Shown here in pieces: positions 14,935 to 22,828 of a DNA stretch of 27,058 nucleotides. The number at the start of each line of letters is the position of its first letter. Position 1 is the stretch's first letter. The notes under the pieces are model-generated. The model was not told the DNA's origin and did no database searches. It saw nothing but the letters and a program-made list of their open reading frames with translations. A program made the position numbers and the translations under genes. The DNA is from CAZVYJ01 sp964631565 (lineage in GTDB: Bacteria > Planctomycetota > Phycisphaerae > SM23-33). The stretch spans positions 1-27,058 of the forward strand of contig CAZVYJ010000040.1 of the NCBI GenBank assembly GCA_964631565.1, written 5' to 3'.

Positions 14935-16542
14935 ATGACGAAGAAACTGGGGTTGTGCATCGGCGGGTGCGTTCTGGTGGCAGCCAGTATCGTATTCCTG
15001 GTGCTGGCATTGACCTGCGGCGGCGGCAGCTCGGAATCGACGGAAGTTACAGGCGACATGAGTGTCTCCCTGAACACCCGTGAGTACGTGATGGCCGGCG
15101 TTTATAAAGTTTACGCCCTGAAGGGAAGCCCCGTCGGCATATGGGTCGCCAAGACGGTTTTTGAAAATAATACCGGCGCACCTGTCAAGGACCTGAAAGT
15201 CAGGTACAAGCTCGAAGGGTTCAGCGACTGGAGCGACTGGCAGGTTTACAAGAAGATGGTTCCCACGCAGACGGTGGTGGACACCTACTATCCGCTGCTG
15301 GACAGCCGTTGCGGCAAGCAGATTAACCGCACTCCGACTGAACTGAAGATGGAGTACGAATACACCGACGCCGCCGGCAAGAAACATTCCGATTCAATGT
15401 CGAAACGCCTGACCATGCTCGGCGTTCACGAGCTGGTTTACCGCACGCTGCCACTGGAAGAACTGCATGGCCAGTACCAGGAGTTCTTCGTGAACTCGCC
15501 GCTGACTGCAGCCTGGGTCACTCCTGACGACAAGGCTGTCGGCGGTCTGGCTGCGCTCGCCAACGAAAGGGCGCTCGGCGCAGGCGCGTCGATTAACGAC
15601 GAGAACTGCGTCAAGGTGATGCGCGAGGCTTATGAAATCATGCGGGCGATTAACATCACCTATCAGTCGCCCGGCGGCGGGGGCAGCAGTTTCGGCGACA
15701 AGAGTTTCGACCCGCTGCTGGTGCAGTCGATACAGTATCCGTGCGACACCATCCGCAAGCGAAGCGGCACGTGCATCGAGCTTGCGATTCTTTATGCGTC
15801 CATGCTGAAAAGCCAGGGCATCAGGCCTTACCTCGTGATGCTTCCGGGGCATTGCTTCCCCATGGGTCAGCTTCCGCAGAGCGGCAACTTCGTTCCCGTT
15901 GAAGCCACCTGCGTTGGCGGCGGCGGGCAGCACAGCAATGATTTCGACAAGGCGGTCGAAATCGGCATCAAGGAGTGGAAGGAACTGCAGCAGAACGGCC
16001 AGTTCATCCTGGTCGATGTCGAGCAGTGCATTGAACTGGGCATAGTTCCGCCGGACCTCGAACCGCTGCCCGACGATATCCTGCAGCGGTGGGGTATTCC
16101 CGAGATGCTCGCCAAAGCCGGTGGCGGCGGTGGTGGTGGCGGTGGCGGCGGTGGCGGCGGCGGTGGTGGACAGGCCGCAATCGCCCCCGGCACGTGGCAG
16201 GTGACGGTCACCAGCGGCCAGAACCAGTTAGCCGCAATGGCTAAAGTGCAGGCGCAGGGAAACAAGGTTGTGATTATTTTCGGCATGCAGTACCAGATAA
16301 CCGATGCGAACGGCGTCGTTCATCAATGCGAAGAAGTGGATCAGTTCGACGGTACGATGGAAGGCAACATCATTACGGCTGTCTGCCAGCAGGCAGTCTG
16401 GAAGATGGACGGCCAGCAGGTGCAGCCGAGCCTTCCGATGAATCTGAAGCTTCAGGTGGCTGCCGACGGAAAAAGCGCACAGGGCACCGCCGCAGGACCC
16501 ACTGGCCAGTCGCAGATAACGATGCAGTTTGCCAACGACTAA
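14935..16542 (+). CDS. membrane-anchored transglutaminase-like protein with poly-glycine linker
   Basis: A 535-residue protein read from the ATG with AAAGGA 8 bases upstream. Residues 5-29 are one hydrophobic segment ending TCGGG, giving an anchored or lipoprotein-like N-terminus. A beta-rich region (40-150) precedes the transglutaminase-like core: RSGTCIELAILYASML with Cys280, LPGHCFPM with His306 and FVPVEAT with Glu323, a plausible Cys-His-acid triad with normal spacing. A run of 17 Gly residues (396-412) then links to a C-terminal lipocalin-like beta domain (GTWQVTVTSGQNQLAAMAKV). It may be a protease, amidase or cross-linking enzyme at the cell envelope; the substrate is unknown. The next gene lies 36 bases downstream and is probably cotranscribed. 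Confidence 0.75.
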   Translation: MTKKLGLCIGGCVLVAASIVFLVLALTCGGGSSESTEVTGDMSVSLNTREYVMAGVYKVYALKGSPVGIWVAKTVFENNTGAPVKDLKVRYKLEGFSDWSDWQVYKKMVPTQTVVDTYYPLLDSRCGKQINRTPTELKMEYEYTDAAGKKHSDSMSKRLTMLGVHELVYRTLPLEELHGQYQEFFVNSPLTAAWVTPDDKAVGGLAALANERALGAGASINDENCVKVMREAYEIMRAINITYQSPGGGGSSFGDKSFDPLLVQSIQYPCDTIRKRSGTCIELAILYASMLKSQGIRPYLVMLPGHCFPMGQLPQSGNFVPVEATCVGGGGQHSNDFDKAVEIGIKEWKELQQNGQFILVDVEQCIELGIVPPDLEPLPDDILQRWGIPEMLAKAGGGGGGGGGGGGGGGGGQAAIAPGTWQVTVTSGQNQLAAMAKVQAQGNKVVIIFGMQYQITDANGVVHQCEEVDQFDGTMEGNIITAVCQQAVWKMDGQQVQPSLPMNLKLQVAADGKSAQGTAAGPTGQSQITMQFAND

Positions 16543-16578
16543 CCCGCTTCGAGCGGATTTTATATCGGGAGAATCATC

Positions 16579-17241
16579 ATGCATAAGATGATAACAATAA
16601 TAACAACCGTTGCGATGCTGCTGATGATAACCGCCTCGGTCGCGCAGGCCGGCGGGATCGAGTGGCGATACGAAGTCAAGTACACCGGCACATGGGACAT
16701 CCAGCCCAACGGCGACGTCAAGGTCGTCCGCAAGTTCGTCGTGCCGACGATGATGTACACCAACTGGAAGGCCAACAATATCCACATGAAGGAAATGCGG
16801 AGCTTCCACCCCGCGATATCCACCGTGAAGGTGGACGACCTCGGTTTCACATGGGACGACATCAATCACACTCTGACGCTGACGATGACCGTCCGCGGGC
16901 TGGCCGTCAACAAGGGCGACCACTGGGAAGCGATAATGGCCCCGGGCGTGGAGTTCTCCAACATCGACCAGAGCAAGAAGAAGGCGTATTTCCACGCTTC
17001 AATCGCCAATCAGGAAATCACAGTCAACGGGCAGGACATAGTCAGCTTCCCCGCCGAAGCGACGGACATAAAGAACATCGACGGGCGGACGCTGCGATTC
17101 AGGATGGCGGATAACGCCTCCGGCTCGACGATGCTCTGGTGGATACTTTTCGGCGTAACGCTTGCCGGCGGAGTTGCTGTGCTCGGAGTTTCGTTTGTCG
17201 TCCCGGGCAGGCCGGCCCCGACAGAGCCGCAGAATGCATGA
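16579..17241 (+). CDS. exported single-pass membrane protein, 220 residues
   Basis: No family recognised. The signal peptide is residues 1-24 (MITIITTVAMLLMITASVAQA). An outward domain of about 160 residues, rich in beta strand and Trp/Asp, follows (GGIEWRYEVKYTGTWDIQPNGDVKVVRKF, TLTMTVRGLAVNKGDHWEAI). A C-terminal membrane helix (MLWWILFGVTLAGGVAVLGV) and a short Pro-rich tail end it. GGGAG lies 7 bases before the ATG. It follows the transglutaminase-like gene closely in the same direction and precedes a terminator, so the two probably act together at the envelope. Confidence 0.65.
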   Translation: MHKMITIITTVAMLLMITASVAQAGGIEWRYEVKYTGTWDIQPNGDVKVVRKFVVPTMMYTNWKANNIHMKEMRSFHPAISTVKVDDLGFTWDDINHTLTLTMTVRGLAVNKGDHWEAIMAPGVEFSNIDQSKKKAYFHASIANQEITVNGQDIVSFPAEATDIKNIDGRTLRFRMADNASGSTMLWWILFGVTLAGGVAVLGVSFVVPGRPAPTEPQNA

Positions 17242-17270
17242 AAGCCGGTAATCCAGTAATTTGGTAATTA

Positions 17271-17300
17271 AAAAGGGCCGTCCACTGTGGCGGCCCTTTT
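17271..17300. terminator. bidirectional intrinsic terminator between convergent genes
   Basis: AAAAGGGCCG and CGGCCCTTTT form a 10-bp outer stem, with A and T tracts on both sides. It lies between the stop of the 220-residue gene and the stop of the PH-domain gene. Confidence 0.85.
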
Positions 17301-17317
17301 TGTTACAGGCGTTTCAG

Positions 17318-17749
17318 TTATTTATTGCCGGCCTGCAGCTTTGCGATGGCCAGTTGAATCTGCTCCCTGACCTCGTGCGGCTTGTCGAGCGCGTAAAGCG
17401 TGGCCTCCGGGAACTGATAGCCGGCGCCGGCGGTCTGTATCTGGAGCAGCCACAGGTCCATTTTGTTGAGGATGGGGCCTTGAACCAGCTTCATGTCCGT
17501 AATCTTCGCCAGCGGAATACACTTTTCCCGGCGGGACAGCACAAAACCCCAAAGGGTTACGCAGCTGGATACCGACAGGCTTTCCTCGTCCATCCGGTAT
17601 TCCAGCGACTGCGCCCAGTTTTTGACGGCCTTGCCCACCCCCAGCAGCCACAGCAGCAGGCCCGGAACGAGCAGCCCCGCGATAAGGCAAATTGCTTTCA
17701 TGTACTGGGCCAGCCGCTCCCGCCTGATTTCAAATGTGCATTCGCCCAT
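17318..17749 (-). CDS. bacterial PH-domain (YdbS/DUF304-like) membrane protein
   Basis: A 143-residue protein read from the second in-frame ATG (MGECTFEIRRERLAQYM). GGAGAG lies 7 bases before it, and the first ATG (17764) falls inside the ribosome-binding site and at the predicted transcription start. One hydrophobic segment (ICLIAGLLVPGLLLWLLGVG, about 18-37) is followed by a bacterial pleckstrin-homology domain. The IPLAKITDMKLVQGPILNKMDLWLLQIQTAG block is typical of the bPH2 family (YdbS-like). Family role is poorly defined; it is probably peripheral to membrane stress or lipid processes. It is encoded convergently with the envelope genes to its left. Confidence 0.8.
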   Translation of the reverse strand: MGECTFEIRRERLAQYMKAICLIAGLLVPGLLLWLLGVGKAVKNWAQSLEYRMDEESLSVSSCVTLWGFVLSRREKCIPLAKITDMKLVQGPILNKMDLWLLQIQTAGAGYQFPEATLYALDKPHEVREQIQLAIAKLQAGNK

Positions 17750-17768
17750 GACCGTTCTCTCCATATAA

Positions 17769-17777
17769 AGTATATCA
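17769..17777 (-). promoter_or_regulatory. extended -10 promoter of the PH-domain gene
   Basis: TGATATACT on the minus strand, with TTCATG 16 bases before the TATACT. The start would be near 17762, which makes the ATG at 17764 unusable and supports the inner start at 17749. Confidence 0.5.
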
Positions 17778-17925
17778 TGCTCCGCGAAGACATGAAGCTG
17801 AACGAGTTAAAAAATTAAAGAGTTGCGCCGGCTGCTGCGGACAAGTCGCTTTACAGGGAAAATCGGACATGCAAACAAGCAGCTTGTATGCGGGATTTCT
17901 GCTCAGATGTAACGGGCAGGCCGGC

Positions 17926-18127
17926 CTATCGCAGCCAGATGTAGATGGCTGCAGTCAGCGCCGTAAGCAGCGCCAGGTGGAGTCTCCAGTCGCTCCAGCC
18001 GGAGAACGGCGTTATCTTCTGCTTCCAGTCTACAGTTGTGACTTCAAGTTTTTCCGGCGCGCAATATGCTTCCGCCGAATGCAAGCGTTCCGATTATCCA
18101 GTCGAGGTATGTCAGTGACAGTTGCAT
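17926..18127 (-). pseudogene. internally deleted remnant, probably of a sodium:solute symporter
   Basis: A good start (ATG at 18127, AAAGGATGG just upstream) opens MQLSLTYLDWIIGTLAFGGSI, like the first membrane helix of sodium:solute symporters. The frame soon stops (TGA at 18041). In another frame the sequence continues as PEKLEVTTVDWKQKITPF, then SGWSDWRLHLALLTALTAA and IYIWLR, ending in TAG at 17926. That is a hydrophilic loop plus one last membrane helix, as at the C-terminus of SSS-family transporters. So the two ends of a transporter gene seem joined with the roughly 400-500 codons between them lost. I infer the family from these two short ends only. It lies upstream of and divergent from the sugar operon regulator, so it may once have been the operon's transporter. 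Confidence 0.5.
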
Positions 18128-18312
18128 CGCGCCATCCTTTTGTTATGTGCTCTTTTGGTAAGGCTAAGTTGGCCTGCCTGGTGAATCAAGCGGAAAATCA
18201 CAATAAGGTTATATTTATATGACCACTTTGTGGAGCCTTTTACGGGTCGGCGATGAGGATATTTTCATTGCCGGCAGGGGTTATTCAGGAAGGGCTTTGA
18301 TATCGCTAAAAC

Positions 18313-18325
18313 CCGAATAATTCGG
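18313..18325. promoter_or_regulatory. palindrome upstream of the GntR gene
   Basis: CCGAAT-A-ATTCGG is a perfect 13-base dyad about 90 bases upstream of the predicted promoter of the regulator. It is a possible operator. The 18228-18480 stretch holds no gene. Confidence 0.3.
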
Positions 18326-18401
18326 TAATAATGGAGATAAATAGCGGCGATGCAAATGGGCTGCACGCCGCCGGGGCGGCATTTTATGGCGAAGAATAAC
18401 C

Positions 18402-18430
18402 TTGACCGGCCTGTGCCGGCTTGTTAACGT
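18402..18430 (+). promoter_or_regulatory. promoter of the GntR regulator with dyad in the spacer
   Basis: TTGACC, a 17-base spacer and TAACGT. The spacer contains CCGGC-CTGT-GCCGG, a dyad that would place a regulator on the promoter. A sequence GGTAAACAGGCAATAACC at 18444-18461 weakly resembles the operator-like repeats found in front of the kinase gene. Confidence 0.4.
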
Positions 18431-18483
18431 TTTAACGGTATAAGGTAAACAGGCAATAACCAGTACGACGTAGAGGGTTTGCC

Positions 18484-19284
18484 GTGCGAAAAGGCAGAAA
18501 AACGTCGGTTCGCCACAGGGCGCCGGTATACAGGTATTATCAGATTCAGCTGATAATACAGGACCGTGTTGAAAGCGGCGAGTGGGCCGAAGGGCAGGCG
18601 ATACCGTCCGAGCGGGACCTGTGCCTGGAGTTCGACGTCAGCCGGCCGACAATGCGGCGGGCGATAGGCAACCTGACGGCGGCGGGGTTCCTGGTCAGGA
18701 AGCAGGGCAAGGGCACCTTCGTCGCAAAGCCGAAACTTGTGGAGCGGACGCTGACGGTTGAGGGCAGAAGCGCGCTGCAGCGATGGCGGAAACAGGGGCT
18801 GGACTTCAGTGTGCGTGTGCTGAGCATGGCCGTTGGCACGCCGCCGCATCACGTGCAGCGAGGCCTGCGGCTGGGCAAGGACGGGCTGATCGTCCGGATC
18901 GAACGGCTGCTTTACGTCGGCAGGGATGTCATACGCCACGTCGTTTCGTTCATCCCTTACAAGCTGTGTCCCGGGATTCTGAATGATGATCTGACGCGCC
19001 AGTCACTGACCGAGCTTCTTCGGAACAAGTACGGGCTTACGATACACCAGTCGACACAGCGTCTGCAGTCGCAGCCGGCCTCGCAGCTGGACATCCACCT
19101 TATGGGTATATCTCCAGATACGCCTGTGTTCGACCTGCAGACGATCAACGTTAACAGCGCGGGGACGCCCATCCTGATGGATTTCGACCGCGCGCGGGCG
19201 GACCGCGTCGTCTTTGAAGTTGTGCTGGGCGAAGACGGAACGATGAAGCAGAACATGACCACGCTCCTGCGTTCGGCGGATTGA
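18484..19284 (+). CDS. GntR-family regulator (HutC/UTRA type)
   Basis: A 266-residue protein from a GTG start (GAGGG 6 bases upstream). Residues about 14-80 are a GntR winged helix-turn-helix: IPSERDLCLEFDVSRPTMRRAIGNL and GFLVRKQGKGTFVAKP. Residues about 100-258 form a UTRA effector domain (LIVRIERLLYVGRDVIRHVVSFIP, TPVFDLQTINVNSAGTPILMDF). This subclass senses sugars, sugar phosphates or related small molecules and usually represses its neighbouring catabolic operon. It is the first gene of the plus-strand sugar cluster, 43 bases before the isomerase, so it is the natural local regulator. Confidence 0.9.
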   Translation: MRKGRKTSVRHRAPVYRYYQIQLIIQDRVESGEWAEGQAIPSERDLCLEFDVSRPTMRRAIGNLTAAGFLVRKQGKGTFVAKPKLVERTLTVEGRSALQRWRKQGLDFSVRVLSMAVGTPPHHVQRGLRLGKDGLIVRIERLLYVGRDVIRHVVSFIPYKLCPGILNDDLTRQSLTELLRNKYGLTIHQSTQRLQSQPASQLDIHLMGISPDTPVFDLQTINVNSAGTPILMDFDRARADRVVFEVVLGEDGTMKQNMTTLLRSAD

Positions 19285-19327
19285 GGTTGCGTCCTGATAA
19301 TGATTAAAACATGGAAAATTAAATGAA

Positions 19328-20704
19328 ATGAGAAAGTCTGATATGGACAAGATAAAGATTGGATTCATGGTTACCGGTTCGTCGCACTTTGAAATGAAAT
19401 GGCCGCTGAAAAACCGCGAGGCCTCCGGCAAATATCTCCGCACGCTCGACGCGACGGTAATCGACGCCGGCGAAGTCATCACAAACGTGGAGCTTCTCGC
19501 GCCTGCGGTGAGCAAGTTCAAAAAAGAGGACATCGACCTGCTGATAGTCCAGGCAGGCTCGTTTACATGGGACAACATCGCAGCCTATATCGCGCAGCAT
19601 CTGCGCGAAGTGCCGCTTGTGCTGTGGGCCGTCAGGGAGCCTGTATCCACCGGCGGCGGGCTGGAAGTCAACTCGATGTGCAGCATAATGATGAACGGCG
19701 CGACCTGCGGCAAGCTCGGTAAGGAGTTCACGTTCGTCTACGGCAACCCAGACGAGGCCTGCGTTCGCGAGCCGATAGAGCGGACGGTTCGTGCGGTCGC
19801 GGCTGTCAAGACGCTGAGGCGCACGCGGGTCGGCCTGATAGGCTCCCGGCCGACGGGTTTCTACGGCTCCACGTTCAGCGAGCTTGGCATCCGCAGAACG
19901 CTCGGCATCGAGATGGAGCCAATCGCACTGAGCACGCTGCTGGACGCGTGGTCGGAGGCGTCCGACGAGGAAGTCGCCGCGGACATGAAAAAGGTGCAGA
20001 AGCTCGGCTGCAAGAAGGGCGAAACGTCGGACAAGGGTTTGGCCGATGCGTCGCGGCTTTACCTGGCTGTCAGAAAGTGCATGAAGGATGCATCCGTCAG
20101 CGCCATCGCATTGCAGTGCTGGCCGGAGCTTCTCGCCAGGAGCCTGCTGCCGTGCCTGACCAATTCACGCCTCGGCGACGAGGGCGTACCGGTCGCGTGC
20201 GAGGGCGACGTGCACGGGCTGATTTCGCAGCTCATGCAGACGACGCTTACAGGCGAGCCGACGTTCTTCTGCGACATGGTCGACACCGACGAGGCGAAAA
20301 ATACGGTGGCGATGTGGCACTGCGGGGCATGTCCGACGAAACTCGCGCCGAGCGCCGCATCCGCGACGCTCAAGACGATGCCCGCCCGCAAGAAGGAATG
20401 GCAGCTCACATGCCCTATAGTCGAGTTCCAGCTCAAGCCCGGCCGCGTGACCGTTTGCCGTTTCTGCGAGCTTGGCGGCAGGTACAGGCTGTTCATCGCT
20501 TCCGGCGAGGCGGTCCGTGTGAGGGAAGGCCTGGGCGGCAACGGCGTGGGAATCAGGCTGGACGCCAACGTCCGCAAGACCGTGGAATTCATCGTGGCCA
20601 ATCATGTGGAGCATCACTTCTCGCTGGCCTACGGCGACCTGACGGACGACCTGGTTGAAATGTGCCGCCTGACGGGCATCGAACCGCTGATAGTCGGCCG
20701 GTGA
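19328..20704 (+). CDS. L-fucose/L-arabinose-isomerase-like protein
   Basis: A 458-residue protein of the sugar isomerase family (aldose-ketose conversion with a divalent metal). Visible blocks: KIGFMVTGSSHFE at the start, the VRAVAAVKTLRRTRVGLIGSRP segment, and GVPVACEGDVHGLISQLM, where the Glu is the expected metal ligand. FFCDMVDTDEAKNTVAMWHCG supplies an acidic residue and the His ligand. FELGGRYRLF-like and NHVEHHFSLAYGDL ends are typical. The residue count fits the family (about 450-590). An ATG 15 bases further on (MDKIKIGF) is a possible alternative start; neither has a strong ribosome-binding site. It likely takes the first step on the cluster's sugar. Which pentose, deoxyhexose or other sugar is used cannot be told. 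Confidence 0.8.
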   Translation: MRKSDMDKIKIGFMVTGSSHFEMKWPLKNREASGKYLRTLDATVIDAGEVITNVELLAPAVSKFKKEDIDLLIVQAGSFTWDNIAAYIAQHLREVPLVLWAVREPVSTGGGLEVNSMCSIMMNGATCGKLGKEFTFVYGNPDEACVREPIERTVRAVAAVKTLRRTRVGLIGSRPTGFYGSTFSELGIRRTLGIEMEPIALSTLLDAWSEASDEEVAADMKKVQKLGCKKGETSDKGLADASRLYLAVRKCMKDASVSAIALQCWPELLARSLLPCLTNSRLGDEGVPVACEGDVHGLISQLMQTTLTGEPTFFCDMVDTDEAKNTVAMWHCGACPTKLAPSAASATLKTMPARKKEWQLTCPIVEFQLKPGRVTVCRFCELGGRYRLFIASGEAVRVREGLGGNGVGIRLDANVRKTVEFIVANHVEHHFSLAYGDLTDDLVEMCRLTGIEPLIVGR

Positions 20705-20740
20705 TGCCGGGAACTGTCAGTGACGGAAGGAAGATTGATA

Positions 20741-21715
20741 ATGCCGAAGTCGAAGTTGACGCCGAAGGAAAACATGCTCAGGGTTCTGCGCCGCCGGGAC
20801 CCGGAATACGTGCCGTATCGCCGGCGCCCGCGCTGCATACCGGGCATAGAGCTTGTCTCGTCGCCTAACGCGCTTGCGCCTGAAAGCGGGCCTGACATCT
20901 GGGGCGTCGGGTGGCTTGCCGCCGAGGGCGGATGGGAGGCGTATCCGGCGCGGCATCCGTTCAGGACGGTCGAGGAGATGGCCGACATGCGATTTCCGCA
21001 GCCGCAGGAGATGGTCGCCGGCCTGGAGCAGCGCATAGCAGCCGTCAATCGCGATGACGCGCTGGTCGTGGTCCATCAGCCGCGAGGGATATTCGAGCGC
21101 AGCCACCTGCTGCTCGGAATGGAGCCGCTGCTTACCGCGATGATAGACGCGCCCGATACGCTCGGCTATTTCTACAACCGGCTGGCGGATTATTACATCG
21201 AAGTCGCCAAGCTGCACTGCAAGCTCGGCGTTGACGGGTTCCGCGTTACCGACGATTACGGCTCGCAGACCTCGCTGCTGATGTCGCCGGACCAGTGGCG
21301 GCGGCTCATAAAGCCGGCGATGGCCCGATGGATAGGCGCGTATAAGCAGGAGGGCAAGTTCTTCTTCATGCACTCGTGCGGCTACATCACGCAGATTCTC
21401 GGCGACCTTGTCGAGATCGGTATCGACGTAATCGACTCGCTGAATCCGTCTGCCGGCAACGAGCTGGACATGTGGAAGCAGAAATACGGCGACAGGCTGA
21501 GCTTCATGGGCGGCGTGGACACGCACTATGTTCTGTCGTTCGGCACGCCGCAGGAAGTTCGCGACGAGGTTCGCCTTCGCCTGCGTCAACTGGCGGCCGG
21601 CGGGGGATACATACTCGGCCCTGACCAGAGCATCGCAATCCCCGAGGCGAATTACGAGGCTTATATTCGGACGGCGGAGGAATTTTGCAGGTATCCGCTG
21701 CGAGAGGATTTATAG
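20741..21715 (+). CDS. UroD-like (MtaA/CmuA-type) protein, first copy
   Basis: A 324-residue protein from the ATG with GGAAGGA upstream; an earlier GTG is less likely. It has the uroporphyrinogen-decarboxylase-type barrel: LTPKENMLRVLRRRDPEYVP at the start, DGFRVTDDYGSQTSLLMSP in the middle, FFFMHSCGYITQIL and SFMGGVDTHYVLSFGTPQEV later. True UroD decarboxylates uroporphyrinogen; this branch is closer to methyltransferases that move methyl groups on corrinoid or thiol carriers. The HSCG motif gives two likely zinc ligands, but the C-terminal cysteine of MtaA is absent (GGYILGPDQSI). No corrinoid protein is encoded nearby. It follows the isomerase by 36 bases. The actual reaction is unknown. 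Confidence 0.8.
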   Translation: MPKSKLTPKENMLRVLRRRDPEYVPYRRRPRCIPGIELVSSPNALAPESGPDIWGVGWLAAEGGWEAYPARHPFRTVEEMADMRFPQPQEMVAGLEQRIAAVNRDDALVVVHQPRGIFERSHLLLGMEPLLTAMIDAPDTLGYFYNRLADYYIEVAKLHCKLGVDGFRVTDDYGSQTSLLMSPDQWRRLIKPAMARWIGAYKQEGKFFFMHSCGYITQILGDLVEIGIDVIDSLNPSAGNELDMWKQKYGDRLSFMGGVDTHYVLSFGTPQEVRDEVRLRLRQLAAGGGYILGPDQSIAIPEANYEAYIRTAEEFCRYPLREDL

Positions 21716-21730
21716 CCGTAAAATTAAATT

Positions 21731-21852
21731 GGTAACATAAAACATACCATTTGATTCATCGCATTTTATCCAGTAAATATTGATAAAAACGCAAAATATG
21801 CCAGGTTTTTTGTTGGCATCACCTTGCAACAGGTAATATATTACATACCATT
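21731..21852 (+). promoter_or_regulatory. internal promoter with two near-identical operator-like repeats
   Basis: GGTAACATAAAACATACC (21731-21748) and GGTAATATATTACATACC (21832-21849), each followed by ATT, match at 18 of 21 bases and are 101 bases apart. Each has GGTA and TACC ends, and the second includes the perfect palindrome GTAATATATTAC. The second overlaps the -10 of a promoter: TTGGCA (21813-21818), an 18-base spacer and TATATT (21837-21842). The inverted pair ATGCCA/TGGCAT lies at the -35. This suggests cooperative binding or looping by a regulator, possibly the GntR protein at the head of the cluster, just in front of the kinase-aldolase genes. Confidence 0.55.
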
Positions 21853-21880
21853 GAGGCCGCCTCGGAAAGGATTGATGAAA

Positions 21881-22828
21881 ATGATTGCGTGTCTTGGTCA
21901 CATGGCCGCCGACATCGTGGTCAAACCCGTCGACGGTTTTCCCCGGCTTGGGACGGCCGATCGGGTCGATCTTCTCGACCTGCGGACCGGCGGATGCAGC
22001 CTGAACACCGCATGCGTGCTGAAAAAGCTCGGCGTCGAGACGGCCCTCATCGGCAAGGTCGGCCGAGACGTCTTCGGCGATTTTCTCTACAGGACCATTC
22101 AGCAGCGAGGAATCGACGCGGGGCCTATCGTGCGCGACCCGGCCGTCAAAACCACATCCGTGATAGTGATGATTTCCTCCAGCGGCGAAAGATCGTTCCT
22201 CTACTGCCCGGGCAGCGCCGAGGCGATGACGATTGACGACATCGACTTCAGCATCATCAGGCGAAGCAAAATAGTTCACGTCGCCGGAATCATGAAACTC
22301 GAAAGCCTCGATCTGCAGGAAACGCTGCGGCGGATCAGGGAAGCCGGCGCGCTCGTCGCACTTGAGACCGACTGGGACGTTCGCGGCCGCTGGCTGGAAT
22401 GGCTCGGACCGTGCCTGCCTTACGTGGACATCTTCCTGCCGAGCCTTGAAGAAGCGGAAATGCTCTGCGGAAAGCGCATTCCCGAAGACATTACGGATTT
22501 TTTCATGCAGGATTACGGCATCAAAACGATTGCATTGAAAATGGGCTCCGATGGCTCTTACATACGAACCGGCAAGGACCGCATCAGGATACCGGCCTAC
22601 GACGTCAAAACAGTCGACGCATCCGGCGCGGGCGACGCGTTTGCGGCCGGTTTCCTTGCCGGTTTCAGCAAAGGCTGGGACATGGAGACCGCAGGCAGGT
22701 TCGCAAGCGCGTGCGGCGCGCTGTGCGTCACCGAAGTCGGCACGACCGAGGGCATAAAGTCCATGGACGCAACGCTGGCCTTCATGAAGACGGCGTCCGT
22801 CCGGAAATCGGAGATGGAGAAAGAATGA
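21881..22828 (+). CDS. PfkB-family carbohydrate kinase
   Basis: A 315-residue kinase of the ribokinase/PfkB superfamily. Signatures: GGCSLNTACVLKKLGVETALIGKVGRDVFGDFL (first PfkB signature) and DASGAGDAFAAGFLAGF near the C-terminus (second signature, with the catalytic Asp in GAGD and the anion hole). The ATG at 21881 is preferred because AAAGGA is 9 bases upstream; an ATG six bases earlier is too close. It would phosphorylate the ketose or a related sugar with ATP. It overlaps the aldolase gene by four bases (ATGA), so the two are translationally coupled. Confidence 0.9.
   Translation: MIACLGHMAADIVVKPVDGFPRLGTADRVDLLDLRTGGCSLNTACVLKKLGVETALIGKVGRDVFGDFLYRTIQQRGIDAGPIVRDPAVKTTSVIVMISSSGERSFLYCPGSAEAMTIDDIDFSIIRRSKIVHVAGIMKLESLDLQETLRRIREAGALVALETDWDVRGRWLEWLGPCLPYVDIFLPSLEEAEMLCGKRIPEDITDFFMQDYGIKTIALKMGSDGSYIRTGKDRIRIPAYDVKTVDASGAGDAFAAGFLAGFSKGWDMETAGRFASACGALCVTEVGTTEGIKSMDATLAFMKTASVRKSEMEKE

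Noticed and set aside
17869..18222. Plus-strand frame of 117 codons
   Set aside because: No ribosome-binding site or motif; the opposite strand shows transporter-like ends with a good start.
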